Shown here one piece after another: positions 12,441 through 23,570 of a stretch of DNA of 64,000 nucleotides. Position 1 is the stretch's first letter; each line of letters begins with the position of its first letter. The translations under genes were made by a program, and so were the position numbers. Origin of the DNA: Hippophae tibetana (taxonomy: Eukaryota; Streptophyta; Magnoliopsida; Rosales; Elaeagnaceae); contig CM072801.1 in assembly GCA_037013495.1 (NCBI GenBank), positions 16,607,501 through 16,671,500 on the forward strand, given 5' to 3'. The notes under the pieces were generated by a model. That model did not search any database and had not been told where the DNA came from. It saw only the letters and a program-made list of their open reading frames with translations.

Positions 12441-15290
12441 AAAAGTTAATAAATTTATCAAAACTAATGACTACCCATTGTTTAGTTATATGTTCATAAG
12501 AAGTGGACAAGAGTATATATACACCCGTGAATTGTTTAGTTACGTTGTCGAACGCCTACTTATAAATTTCATGATTCCTATTTTTCTGTGGCCACATATA
12601 GCTAAACAACAACCAAAAGTCACGAGAATTTTTTCATTTATCTCAAAACCACACTCGGCCAATAGTTTTCTTGGTCTTTTTTATTTTATTGTCTCTTTGT
12701 CCCAACAATATTCGAAATTCGTTGAATATATTAGTACGGTTAAGGATTAGCAAATTTGTACTAATTATTTTAAATTACATTTTTCCCTAATATATTATTA
12801 TTATTATTATACACGTACTAGAATAAATATGAAATTTTCTTTGATTGTATCGCTTAATTGAATACATTGCTAGATAATTGATCATGATGTGTTATTATCT
12901 TTTGCTTAAACTATTAATGACATATTATGATTGATGTATGTGATATATTATGAATTTCTTAATTTTTATTAGATCCTAAAAGAAATAATATTTCACATAC
13001 AATTATATATGTGATTTCTTAAGAGTAAAACTTAAATAGAAAAATTAATTATTTAGATAAAATAATAAGGAGGTAAATTTTGATCATGAAAAGCAAGGCT
13101 TGTCTTTGTAATTTTATCTTTTATATATTTTACATTTGTTTTTAAATATAAGTTTATTTACAAATAAATAAATACCATTAATTAGATCTGCTTGATCGAT
13201 CTTAAATATATGGATAAATTTGCAAAATATAATATTATTATATTTTGTTTTTCATAGAAATGAAGCCAGCCAAAGCCAATGGTGTTTTATCATGCATGCA
13301 TATTCTATTTTCTTTTGTTGCAAATACGATAATTTGACATGTTAGGCATCCGCTACTGTTGAAAAGTGACAAAACACATGACCCTCTTTGGCAAATAATT
13401 ATTAACCAAATAAATTGTCTTTATTTTTTCCAACTCTCTTTTTGATGAAAGCTACGAAGTTTATATATATATATATATATATATATGAATTGTTTTCCAT
13501 TCAATTTATTAGATTTTTTTATTTTTCTCAACCCTACCTCAATTTACTCTTGTGTGTCTCTCTTCAAAATAGTATATACTACCACAGTACTTAAAACACT
13601 TCACAAGCTCAAAATTATTTGGATTTCCTACATGGATGGAGCCACATTCAGGAGCACGTGTTCCCTCAAAACTTTTCAATAAAAAAATTTAATGTTGTAT
13701 TTATTTTACAAAAATATAAAACATTGTTTCTCTCAAATTTATTATTTGAATATTTTTTTTTCTTTTTTATTATAATACGTATTTTATTTATATTTCTCAT
13801 ATATTTTTCACTTTTGTTTTATTATTATATAATTTTTACTAATTGAATTCTAGTAGAGTGATAAATATTTAACATCTTTTAATAAATTTTTGAAAAATTA
13901 CATCAAATAACACATAAAATTTATATATAATAACAAAAATAACACGTTTAATAATATTGAACGGGTTCAATTTACAGAATTTAACATTGAATGGGTTTAA
14001 TAGCTATAGTTTACTTTGAATGACGTCTCATTAGACTACGTATAATGTGAAATGATGGATCATACTTTTTTTAATAAAAAAATATTAATTGAAAAAAGGG
14101 GTATTATTTTCGTAGATATATGTTTTGAAGGTGTAATTTTATTGTTTTTTCTTAAATTTAACTAGGTTAATTGGTTTTCCTAACCTTTTTTTTAAACAAT
14201 GCATTTTATTTCGTATACAATTTAACTATTCTGTGTTACATCACATATAATTATATAAATATTTGTTATTATTTATACCATATAATATTGATCTTATATA
14301 TTTTTATTTCACATACTTGAATTTTTTTTACTATTTATTAGAATTTATATTATTTAATTTCTTTAATTTTTTTATCCGTCTATATAAATATTAAGTTATG
14401 TTATTTAATCTTATTATAACTTAATTTGCTTAGTTTTGAGTTTTTATTTTAATTGGATAAAAATACACATTAACATATAATACTTTGGTTTAATGTTCAA
14501 AAACATTGAAATTCGGAAATTTTTAAAACATCAACAATGATTTTTTTTCATATTATTTTATATTAACTCAATTGAAAAATTCATAAATTTTACTTTAGTC
14601 ATTCAAATAGTGTCAAAATTGTTCATTTTTGTTATTAAATTTATGAATAATGCCCCCTTTGAACATTATTCTTGGCTACATTCATGGTTTCCTATAATGA
14701 TTTTGAATCAAATAAATAAAATTTGTCTAATCTCATTAATTTTTTTTTCCTTTTTTCCACGAAAAATAAAATTTATGCATATAAATTATTAAGAAATCAA
14801 CTCTACCAAAAAGTTAAATTATTGTCAGAAATATTAACATTACGTTTATATATTTATTACTCTTTACAAGTATTGGTTTTATATATCACTAAGATTAAAT
14901 ACTTACAAATCAACGATTAGAGTTGTTGTACCTCGATTAAATAGACACACACTTATGATACTATATTAGAAGTTATTTGGAAATCAAACTTAAAGTAGTG
15001 TGAGAATGGTTAACAGTAAATATTTCTCAATGAATTAATTTTTTAATGTAATTTATTTTGAAACGAATTTTTGACCAAAAAAATTACTTTTAACAAATGG
15101 AAAAAAAATAGAAATAAATGCCTTTTGCAAAAATTGGAAGAAAAAAAAACAGAGAGAAATAACTTGGAAGAGACCCCCTTAGGAATAAATAAAAATAAGC
15201 CTCTGTCAGATTACCACAGAAGAATAACCTCCAAATGCTAACAAAAGTCTCCAACCTTTTTCCTAAAGACAAAAAAGGGTATTCTAATCA
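12441..15290. other. Upstream intergenic region of polygalacturonase
   Basis: AT-rich, with TTA triplets near 12795 and a TA repeat at about 13461-13486. Short open frames (for example 12478-12750 and 13619-13846) show no recognisable similarity or splice context. The tract at 13870-14160 resembles the low-complexity ends of DNA transposons, but I cannot assign it. Confidence 0.5.
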
Positions 15291-15302
15291 ATCACTCAAT
15301 AT

Positions 15303-15313
15303 TATTATAAATT
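15303..15313 (+). promoter_or_regulatory. Possible TATA box for polygalacturonase
   Basis: A TATTATAAATT sequence lies about 190 bases before the ATG, a plausible distance for a plant gene with a 5' leader of about 150-170 bases. In such AT-rich DNA this assignment is weak. Confidence 0.3.
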
Positions 15314-15502
15314 TTGTGCTTCTCTAGTACTAATGTTCCATTCAATATTTTTCTCACTTTTTCTCATAATTCTCCATTAATGTTTTTCTATTTTTATTTT
15401 TTTTATGTAAGTTCTCAAAAAAGTACATTTTTTGTTGATAGGAAGAAGACTAACTAGTAGTAATCTGTGGTTCTTCTCTACAATTGTCAAATTATTTTTT
15501 CT

Positions 15503-18066
15503 ATGGAGTTGGTTCGTGGGTTTTTAGTAATATTGATTATGGTGAGTCTAATTGTTGTAAGTTTAAGCAATGTAGAAGGAAGATATCATTACCACAAAAA
15601 GAAGCAGAACAAAGCCTACCCTGAACTTGACTCAGACCCTTCTCCTTCTATACCCTCAGACCCTTATCCAAATGATCCTGGAGATTCCACTACTACTTCA
15701 GATTGTGTTTTCAATGTTATGTCTTACGGTGCAACTGGCGACGGTGTTGCAGATGACACTTCTGCCTTTAGAAAGGCTTGGAAAGAAGCATGTGCTGTAG
15801 AATCAGCTGTCGTTTTGGCTCCCTCAAATTATTGTTTCAAAATCACTTCTTCAATCTTCTCAGGCCCTTGCAAATCAGGACTTACATTTCAAGTAAGTAC
15901 TTTTTTTCCTAGATGTGAATTTTTCTTCTTTTGCTTCCGTTAATCGTGGTTTCATTTGCTTTTTATAAAGAATCCCATATTAGGTGTGTTGTGAAATAAA
16001 GAGTAAACAAACCCTACGTAAATAAAATATCAATGGTAGCATGAGTTTATAAGTGACTGAATCAATTATACCTAATGGTTTAACTTTTTGAGAGAGGAGT
16101 TTGTTGTCTTGTGCGAAGACATAAAATTATTGGGCCTATCAATATTTCTTCCGATCATAAAAGTATAAAATATGTTTTTGTAATCTAAAAGCACTTTTTT
16201 TTTGGCTCCTCACTTCATTTTTGTAAAAAGTGGTTTTATAATAAAGTGCTTCTAGAAAGAAGTGTTAGGTATTTCTGACGGAAAGCACAAATGTGTTTTT
16301 CTAGTCTGAAAACTCTTCAAGCAAAAATCTTTTATGGTTGGTTCAGAAGCACGTTTTTACTGGTAAAAACACTTTTACTGAGTTTGATATAATGACAGGT
16401 AGATGGTGTCCTAATGCCACCAGACGGGCCAGATGCGTGGCCAAAAGCAGATAGTAAGAAGCAATGGATTGTGTTTTACAAACTTGACCAAATGACTTTC
16501 ACAGGAAATGGAACAATTGAAGGGAATGGCCAGAAATGGTGGGATCTACCATGCAAACCTCATAGGGTACTTCATATATATTTAAACTACGATATTTGTG
16601 ATTTTTAATTCTTTTCTTCTTAGTTAATTTGAAAATATCAAATATTACTAAATTTAGAAAATTAATTATTATGTGAATTCAGGGTCCCAATGGATCAACA
16701 ACCTCAGGATCTTGTGACAGTCCTGCAGTAAGTACAGTTCCTCTATAACCAACTCATTTGGATATTTTTAAGTGTAATTTTTTTTATCTATTTACATGCT
16801 AATATTAGTTTTTTTTTTTTTTGGTTAATTACAGTTAATTAGATTCTTCATGAGCTCTAACTTGGCAATAAAAGGTCTAAGAATCCAAAATAGTCCTATG
16901 TTTCACATGAAATTTGATGGCTGTGAAGGAGTACTTATTGATAAGCTTTCAATTTCTTCACCCAAATTGAGTCCCAACACAGATGGAATCCACATTGAAA
17001 ACACAAAGTCTGTGGGGATATATAACTCCATGATAAGCAACGGTAAGAAAATATATTAATTAAGTTTAAAAGCAATTTTTTTTTAATATCAAATATACCT
17101 TATTTTTTATTAATTAGATACTGATTAATTTTAAACAGGTGACGATTGTATTTCAATAGGAAGAGGGTGTGCCGATGTTGATATAGATGGTGTCACATGT
17201 AGCCCTAGCCACGGGATAAGGTAAAATTTATTATTCTTTCAGTTTTCATGATTAAAACAGACAAATTATAATTTAATTTAAAAAAAATGAAAGAAAAAAA
17301 ACTAGTAAATTAACTTAATCTCTCTAAGCCTCCTTTAATAGCATCATTGTATCACTTAACCATACTCTATATAAGTGATTTTGTTGAGTCGGTAAAGCTA
17401 CATAGAATTACTCATATTTCTCAAATTAGTGAAATCATACAAATTAAAAGTGCAACAAAAAAATTAAAATGATTTTATTTTTGGTTTTAGACGTTACAAA
17501 AATTATCATTTTTGTCGGACCAAATGCCTAAACACAAGTTTTGTTGATTAATTTGGATATGCAGTATTGGGAGCCTAGGAGTCCAGAATTCACAAGCATG
17601 TGTTACAAACATAACAGTTAGAAACATAATGTTAAGAGAATCAGACAATGGACTGAGAATCAAAACATGGCAAGGTGGTACAGGTTCAGTAAATGGGATA
17701 TTATTTGAAAACATTGAAATGGAGAATGTGAGAAATTGTATAATAGTAGATCAATATTATTGCATGTCAAAGGCTTGTTTAAATCAAACTTCAGCAGTTT
17801 ATGTAAACGACGTGTCGTATAGGACAATAAAGGGAACATACGACGTTAGAAATCCACCTATTCACTTTGCTTGTAGTGACACAGTGGCTTGCACAAATAT
17901 AACACTTTCAGAAGTTGAGCTTCTACCGCATGAAGGACAATTGGTTGATGATCCTTATTGTTGGAATGCTTATGGGACTCAAGAGACTTTGACTATTCCT
18001 CCTATTAATTGTTTACAAGAAGGATTGCCTCAGTCTATAGCAGACACTTCTGAATATGGTTGTTAG
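15503..18066 (+). CDS. PGX3-like: Polygalacturonase, GH28, PGX3-like
   Basis: Predicted secreted enzyme that hydrolyses alpha-1,4 bonds of homogalacturonan in the cell wall. Six exons with GT/AG borders: 15503-15892, 16399-16566, 16683-16727, 16835-17042, 17139-17220, 17565-18066, giving 464 residues, usual for plant GH28. The ATG at 15503 begins a hydrophobic signal peptide (about residues 1-26); the open frame extends upstream without an in-frame ATG. A basic, then Pro/Asp/Ser-rich spacer (27-65) precedes the beta-helix. All four GH28 motifs are present: PNTDG (N249, D251), GDDC (D272, D273), PSHGISIG (H295) and RIK (329-331). Having Ser rather than Gly before the motif-III His is, as I recall, typical of the PGX3 (AT1G48100) clade. 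No stop or frameshift is seen, so the gene looks intact. Cell-expansion or guard-cell roles are inferred from PGX3 only. Confidence 0.93.
16170..16395. mobile_element. Possible MITE in polygalacturonase intron 1
   Basis: Intron 1 (15893-16398) is the longest of the gene and carries scattered direct and inverted AAGCACTT/AAGTGCTT/AAACACTTTT motifs, a pattern common in plant hAT-type MITEs. Clear terminal repeats and a target duplication were not found. Confidence 0.35.
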
Positions 18067-19029
18067 GATATAAGTCATTTTTCAAAAATATATATAGAAT
18101 ACTGTATAGAGTCTATTCATAGGCAAAATATTTTGTGGTATGGGTAGTTTGGCACTTGTTCATCATCCATCCCTATTTGGGTCTCTAGCTCCACCCTTAT
18201 TGTGTGATGAAAATGTGTAAATGGGTCTGTTTTTCTGGCCGGTATAATAATAATAATAATTATTATTATTATTGATTGTATTGTTTACTTAAAATATATC
18301 TTAAATAAAGGGAGACTTCAAAAAACAAAAACAACAAAAACTAAAGTCTTATTCTTTTATTAAATAAAGTAAACATTACGTGATGAGATTGAAACTTAAG
18401 TTGATAATGGTGACTTTGGAGAGTAATACACTTAAATCATAAATGAATCCCAAAATTAGTTCTTTTGGGAGTCAAACTCTAAATAAACAAAAGATCTTTG
18501 AAAGTGTCGTAGAGCTTGAATCATCACCTGTCATAGAGGCACTCAGCCATGGTTATTTATTAAGAGTGTTGTCATGTATGTTGATTGTGAAGAATCTCAA
18601 GATTTATGGATGCTTATTTGAATAATGCATAATGTAAGCATTTTGATCTACTTTCATATTCATATCATTACTTCGAACTTCTTTATTTGTTTACAACGGA
18701 GACACTTTCACCATTTATTGAAGCATAAAAGTGAACTTATTTGTTCATTCAATCTGTTGAATTAGAGTGACCCAAAACGTAAGTCTCGTTTACCGAGTTA
18801 TTGAACTCTTTTGGGAACTAAGCCCAAAACACTAATACCTACTTCTTTAGCCCAAATAGCATTATTTTTAATAAATTAATCAATCATTTTTGTAGTCAAA
18901 CTACATCGTTTACATCACTTATTAAGTGTTTAAAGTTTTTGACGCATCACATTCATTTTACTTAATTCCAGTTTAATTCAATAGAGCTATACAGGAGATA
19001 TTGGTGTCGATCGATGGTTGTTTATTTAT
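18067..19029. other. 3' flank of polygalacturonase, no gene seen
   Basis: Contains the likely 3' UTR, a perfect AT-only palindrome (18246-18273) and an AATAAA at about 18304 that could serve polyadenylation. The remainder shows no recognisable coding sequence. Confidence 0.5.
18246..18273. repeat. Perfect AT-only palindrome (AAT/ATT triplets)
   Basis: AAT triplets turn into ATT triplets at a central AATT, giving a perfect 28-base palindrome that could form a 14-bp stem with no loop. It lies about 180 bases after the stop codon, so it may be in the 3' UTR or just beyond it. Confidence 0.85.
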
Positions 19030-19695
19030 ATTTTCAATCAGTCTCAATTTTATATCAAACTACTCAACAATTTTAGAATCGCTATAATATCCCACCACAT
19101 CTCTGATGACCTCACCGGAGCTTCAATAACCCCATTGTTGACCTTACCAAAGCTTTAGCAGTCCTACCGATAACAAGCTCTGGTGACTTCGACAGAGATG
19201 GATGTAACATGTTCATCTAAAGTTATAATTGGATGTAATATGTTATATTTTCATTGAAACTTTGGTGACCCTCTTAGAGATAGATGTAATATATTGCAAT
19301 CGAATGTAGAGGTAGATGTAACATGTTATATACAAATACAGAGCTGGATTTATAAATTATAAAGTGAAGCTTAATTGACCAATTTGTAAAGGTTGATGTA
19401 ACCTGTTACATATAAACATACATGTGAATGTAAAGATTCAGGTAAATGTAACATATTACATATAAAGATACAAATGGATATAATAGGTTACATCTAGTAG
19501 GTTGTCAGGAATCTAGTGGATTTTCGGAACTCCGATGGGTCGTCGAAGATCTTGCATGATCTAATCTTATTTTTTGATTTTATTAAATATATATAGTAAG
19601 GGTATTTTGGTATTTGTATATAAATGAAACTATAAGTTTTGAGTTAAGTTTTTATTAGTTTGGAAAAAATGTTATTGGAATGAAAAAACATGTCA
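19030..19695 (+). repeat. Unclassified dispersed repeat, copy B
   Basis: Inverted relative of 11845-12440. It contains imperfect repeats of GATGTAACATGTTA-like units (about 19200-19500). This copy is longer and less A/T-decayed than copy A, including a GC-richer part at 19085-19200 (ACCTCACCGGAGC, CGACAGAG). Confidence 0.7.
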
Positions 19696-21297
19696 TATGA
19701 TGACAATATCTTTCATGGGTTGTCGTGAGTTGTAGCCTATTAGCCTAGAACAACTAGTTGGACTCTTGGTTAGTGGGTCAACATGGACTAAGGTAAGTCC
19801 AACCGTGGTTACAAGGCACCTAATTCCTTTGTACAATCCAAAGCTCCATTTTTGAATTTAAAGTCATTTTTAAATGGTGATTAATTAAGTGTCAAATAGG
19901 TGATATTTTTAGTCTATTTTATAATACTATTACAATTGTGATATAAAAGCACTATTTTTTTTCTTACCAATGTCTACACACTTTTTTCTCTCTAAACTAA
20001 AAACATTAGGTTTCTCTTTAAAAGTTTTCATTATTTGTCACATTTACTAATCAATAATGACATCTGAAAGGAATAGAAAACACAAATTCCACCTACATTT
20101 TCATTCTTCAAAGTCAAAAGCTAGTTGTAAGGTAATAGTTTGAAGTTGAGGAAGAGGCAAAGAGTAAAAAGAAGAAAAATAGGTTTTCTTTTTATAGCAA
20201 TATAGACGTGAGCATAAACAAACCCAATTTTTACACCTCTAATTAAATTTGGCATTGCCATTTTGGTAGGGTTATATCAATCAAGCATTTTACTCTTTTG
20301 GGAAGTCAAAAGGTTATGTGAAGCTCAAGAGTCAATAAAAGCAAAACAGATAATATGGATCAAATGTCATAGATGTGATACAACATCATACGAAACAAAA
20401 AGCACCATAATTTCAAAACTAACTATATTACTGTAAGTTTAGAAAGTCTATTGTGTCTATATTGACGTTCCCATGTACAAAATATGGAGTCTATTTTATT
20501 TTACTTAGTATATTATCTTCCTTGGTGTAAGGTTGGTTACTGACGGTTTAGTAATACACACACGTACTTAGTTAGGTACACTCTACATAGGAGTGCGTTT
20601 ACACACACCGTGAGGATGGTTTTTGTAGTATGCATGTTAGGTTGTGTTGTTTGTGATTTTGTGTCGTTTATTTATGGGTATTTGTGAAAAATTACTTGAC
20701 ATTTTTGAAAAATGAAAACTCACTTTTTAAAGGACTCATCGACCTCGCTCACCAACCTTTCGCCAACCATGGCTAACAAGGTTGTAATAGGTATCACACT
20801 TACAAAGAGTGGAATTATCCTCACCAACACAAGGTCGATAAAGTGGTCAGTGAGTCCTTGAACAGTTGTGATTTTTTTTATAAATACCTCCATATTTCTT
20901 TGAAATGGTAATTAAAAAATACAAGCGAAACTTTGCCAAAATTATATTGCGTTTTCTGATTCTGTTTCACAAATAACCTTAAGGGTTAGTTTGGTATTTG
21001 TGGTACTTGTGAAAGTAAAATTGAATTCTTAAGTTGTGAGTACTTGAGACGGTGTTTTCTAGCGAGTTGTTGTTGAAGTGGGTACCTTACTTTCTTAACC
21101 ATTAATCGTTGGTGACTAATCACACTACAGTGTGTAATATGGCTTCGGAAGAGAACGTATTCATATGTTGAATCATTGTTGTTGTGAAGGAAGTAAGTGA
21201 TGGCAGTATAGGTAGTTAGGGTAAGTATCCCGACTAATAGATGCATTTGTGTTTATACTTGTCTAATATTCATATCATTATTTTGTTTTGTTTTCAG
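19696..21297. other. Intergenic tract, no gene seen
   Basis: Moderately AT-rich sequence without recognised domains. A minus-strand open frame of 86 codons (20986-21246) has no identifiable similarity. Pieces near 20690 and 20870 resemble ends of DNA transposons, but no pairing was established. Confidence 0.45.
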
Positions 21298-21660
21298 TTA
21301 AATCGAGCAAAAGTTTTATTAACACAAGATACAAATCATAAGAAATTATTCAAATTTAATTATGTGTGGCCCATTATTAAGGATACGGAGAAACTTCTAA
21401 ATAATAGTTGACAATGCAACATCTAAATTTCAAAGACAAAGTAGTAATTTTGCTTCATCTACGTCAGAGTCTCCCACTTCAGAATCTCCTAAATTTGTCT
21501 TCATTTTTTCTTAATATAAATGAAGGAAAAATTAATATTACTTTAACTCAATTACCTATTGGGTGAAAAAACAAAATTAAAAAGAAAAATTGATGAACAA
21601 ATTACAACAATTATTTATCAAAATCGAGAACTTTTTGAAATTTTAAAAATGTGATAGCTC
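21298..21660 (+). pseudogene. Harbinger accessory (Myb/SANT-NAM-associated) gene fragment
   Basis: Broken + strand frames match the middle and carboxy part of the Myb/SANT-type partner protein that accompanies PIF/Harbinger transposases in plants: an LNRAKVLL segment, a KLFKFNYVWPIIKD segment, a Ser-rich stretch, and a lysine-rich KIKKKIDEQI segment. The partner normally carries transposase to the nucleus and binds element ends. Stops interrupt it. An inverted copy lies 280 bases further on. Confidence 0.65.
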
Positions 21661-21839
21661 ATATAAGCAACAAGTTTTTTAGCTCCAAATGCAAAATATA
21701 GCTCCAACAAGTTTCTCTTCTTTAAACTCAAGAAACTATCTTTCACATTAAATACTAATAAACTTTTTATTTATCTGAGCTATCCATTTTTTAAAATTTC
21801 AACGAGATCTCGATTTTAATTAATAATTGTTATAATTTA

Positions 21840-22262
21840 TTCATCATTTTTTTTCTTTTTAATTTATCTTTTTTTCACCCCATTAGGTTATTAAGTTAAA
21901 GTAACACCAATTTCCTCTTCATTTATATTAAGAGAAAATGATAAATCGTTGAGATAACTCGATCGAGATAATGTCAGAATGAATATTTAAAGGTCGTGTT
22001 TTCAACTAAAAAGATATTAAGAGAAAATGAAGACAAACTAGAAGATTGTGATGTAGGATACTCTGAAGTGAGAAACTAATTGGGATGAAGCAAAATTATT
22101 ACTTTGTTTTTGAAATTTATATGTTGTATTGTCAATACTATATGTAAATTTCTCCATATTTTTAAAAATGGGCCACACATGAGAAAATTTGAATACTTTC
22201 TTGTAATTTGTATCTTGTGCTAATAAAATTAATCCAATAGTTGAAATGATGATAAAATCCAT
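21840..22262 (-). pseudogene. Inverted copy of Harbinger accessory gene fragment
   Basis: The reverse complement aligns with 21298-21600 at roughly 80% by eye, including the KVFKFSHVWPIFK segment (within 22038-22262). An extra stretch of about 70 bases (about 21940-22015) is absent from the other copy. Together the two form a long imperfect inverted repeat. Confidence 0.65.
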
Positions 22263-22430
22263 CTAACAGTGGAGATCCAAATATCTTTAATTTCTTATCT
22301 TTATATTTTGGAAAGAGTTAAGATATGATAAAATTTGAATAAAATTGATTTAATGGTTGAGATGATGATAAATCCATCTAATGGTGGAGATGGAAATATC
22401 TTTGATTTCTTATCTTTATATTTTAAATTT
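22225..22430 (+). repeat. Imperfect direct repeat
   Basis: Two copies of about 95 bases share GATGATAAA-TCCATCTAA-GGTGGAGAT and the TTTCTTATCTTTATATTTT end, at about 22225-22312 and 22337-22430. They lie between the accessory-gene copies and the transposase, where subterminal repeats of the element might be. Confidence 0.6.
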
Positions 22431-22534
22431 AAATTTAAATGAAATTTTATCTTTAACAATTATAAATAGTCGATACTAATGCTTGCAAAAACTCATTCAA
22501 ATTATGTTTGTAAAAAATTAATTTTAATATTAAA

Positions 22535-23570
22535 AGTCCATCTCATTTATCATCTTCATCATCTACGAATTCCGAATGTGATAATTATGATGAGTTTCAT
22601 ATAGGCTCAATTCCTCGTCATATAGTGATCAATCGTAATCGGAAAAATGCCTATTGTATTCTCTTGAACGACTACTTTGTTGAGAATCTGACATTTAATG
22701 ATTTTATATTTTCTCGTTAATTTCGAATGTGTAGATTTTTAATGCTGTATTAATTCATGAAGGGATATTGTCAGTTAACTTGGTTTGTCTGGTTTGCAAA
22801 AGTAATAGATGTGTTTCAAATGTTAGCATATGGTGTACCATCAGATGCTACTGATGAAAACATTAAAATAAGAGAATCTACAATGATAGAAAGTTTGAAG
22901 CGATTTTGTCATGCTGTTATTAAGATATTTGTTTAGCAATATTTATCACCTAATGCTAATGATGTTGCTAAACTACTTTATATTGGTAAACTTTGATATT
23001 TTTCAGGGTAGTCTAGATTATATGCATTGAAAGTGAAAAGATTACCTGATGACTTGGGCAGGACAATATGTAGATCATAATAGATCCCCAACTATTATCC
23101 TCGAAATTGTAATTGATTATGATCTTTGGATATAACGCATATTTTGGTCTTTTAAGTTTTAATAATGACATTAATGTGTTTGAGGCTTCCCATCTTTTTG
23201 TTAATCTCGTTGAAGGTATTGCTCTACTGTTTACTATGTTATTCAAGAAAAAGAATACAACATGGGTTATTATTTAATTAGCTATGACATATAACCAAAA
23301 TAGTCTACTCGTACAAAGTATTCAAGATCCACATTATTTGAAAATAAAATTATTTGTAATGAAACAAGAAGGATGTCAAAAAGATATAGAATGTCTATTC
23401 AACGTACTCCAATCACGTTTTGTAATTATGTCAAGATCAATATATTTTTTAAATAAAAATATCTTACATGATAAAATGTCTACATGTATTATTATTAACA
23501 ACATGATAACTGAGGATGAACATAATATTAATGGAGCAATTGAAGAATAAATAAAAGTGTAACTCCAAAA
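22535..23570 (+). pseudogene. PIF/Harbinger transposase remnant
   Basis: Frame-shifting + strand pieces follow the order of plant PIF/Harbinger (DDE_4) transposase. An acidic/Ser start leads to a Phe-rich part and then MLAYGVPSDATDE (about 22825-22860), ESTMIESLKRF, and a catalytic-core start with the first Asp (GSLDYMH, about 23008). NNDINVF follows (second Asp, about 23160) and the best-preserved end EGCQKDIECLFNVLQSRF (23370-23420) with its Glu, then STCIIINNMI. Several stops and at least two frameshifts make it inactive. No matched terminal repeats were found. Confidence 0.85.

Noticed and set aside
12478-12750. 90-codon open frame upstream of the polygalacturonase
   Set aside because: No recognisable domain, composition like its AT-rich surroundings, no splice or promoter context; probably chance.
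20986-21246. 86-codon minus-strand frame near the Harbinger relic
   Set aside because: No similarity to Harbinger proteins or other families that I can name.
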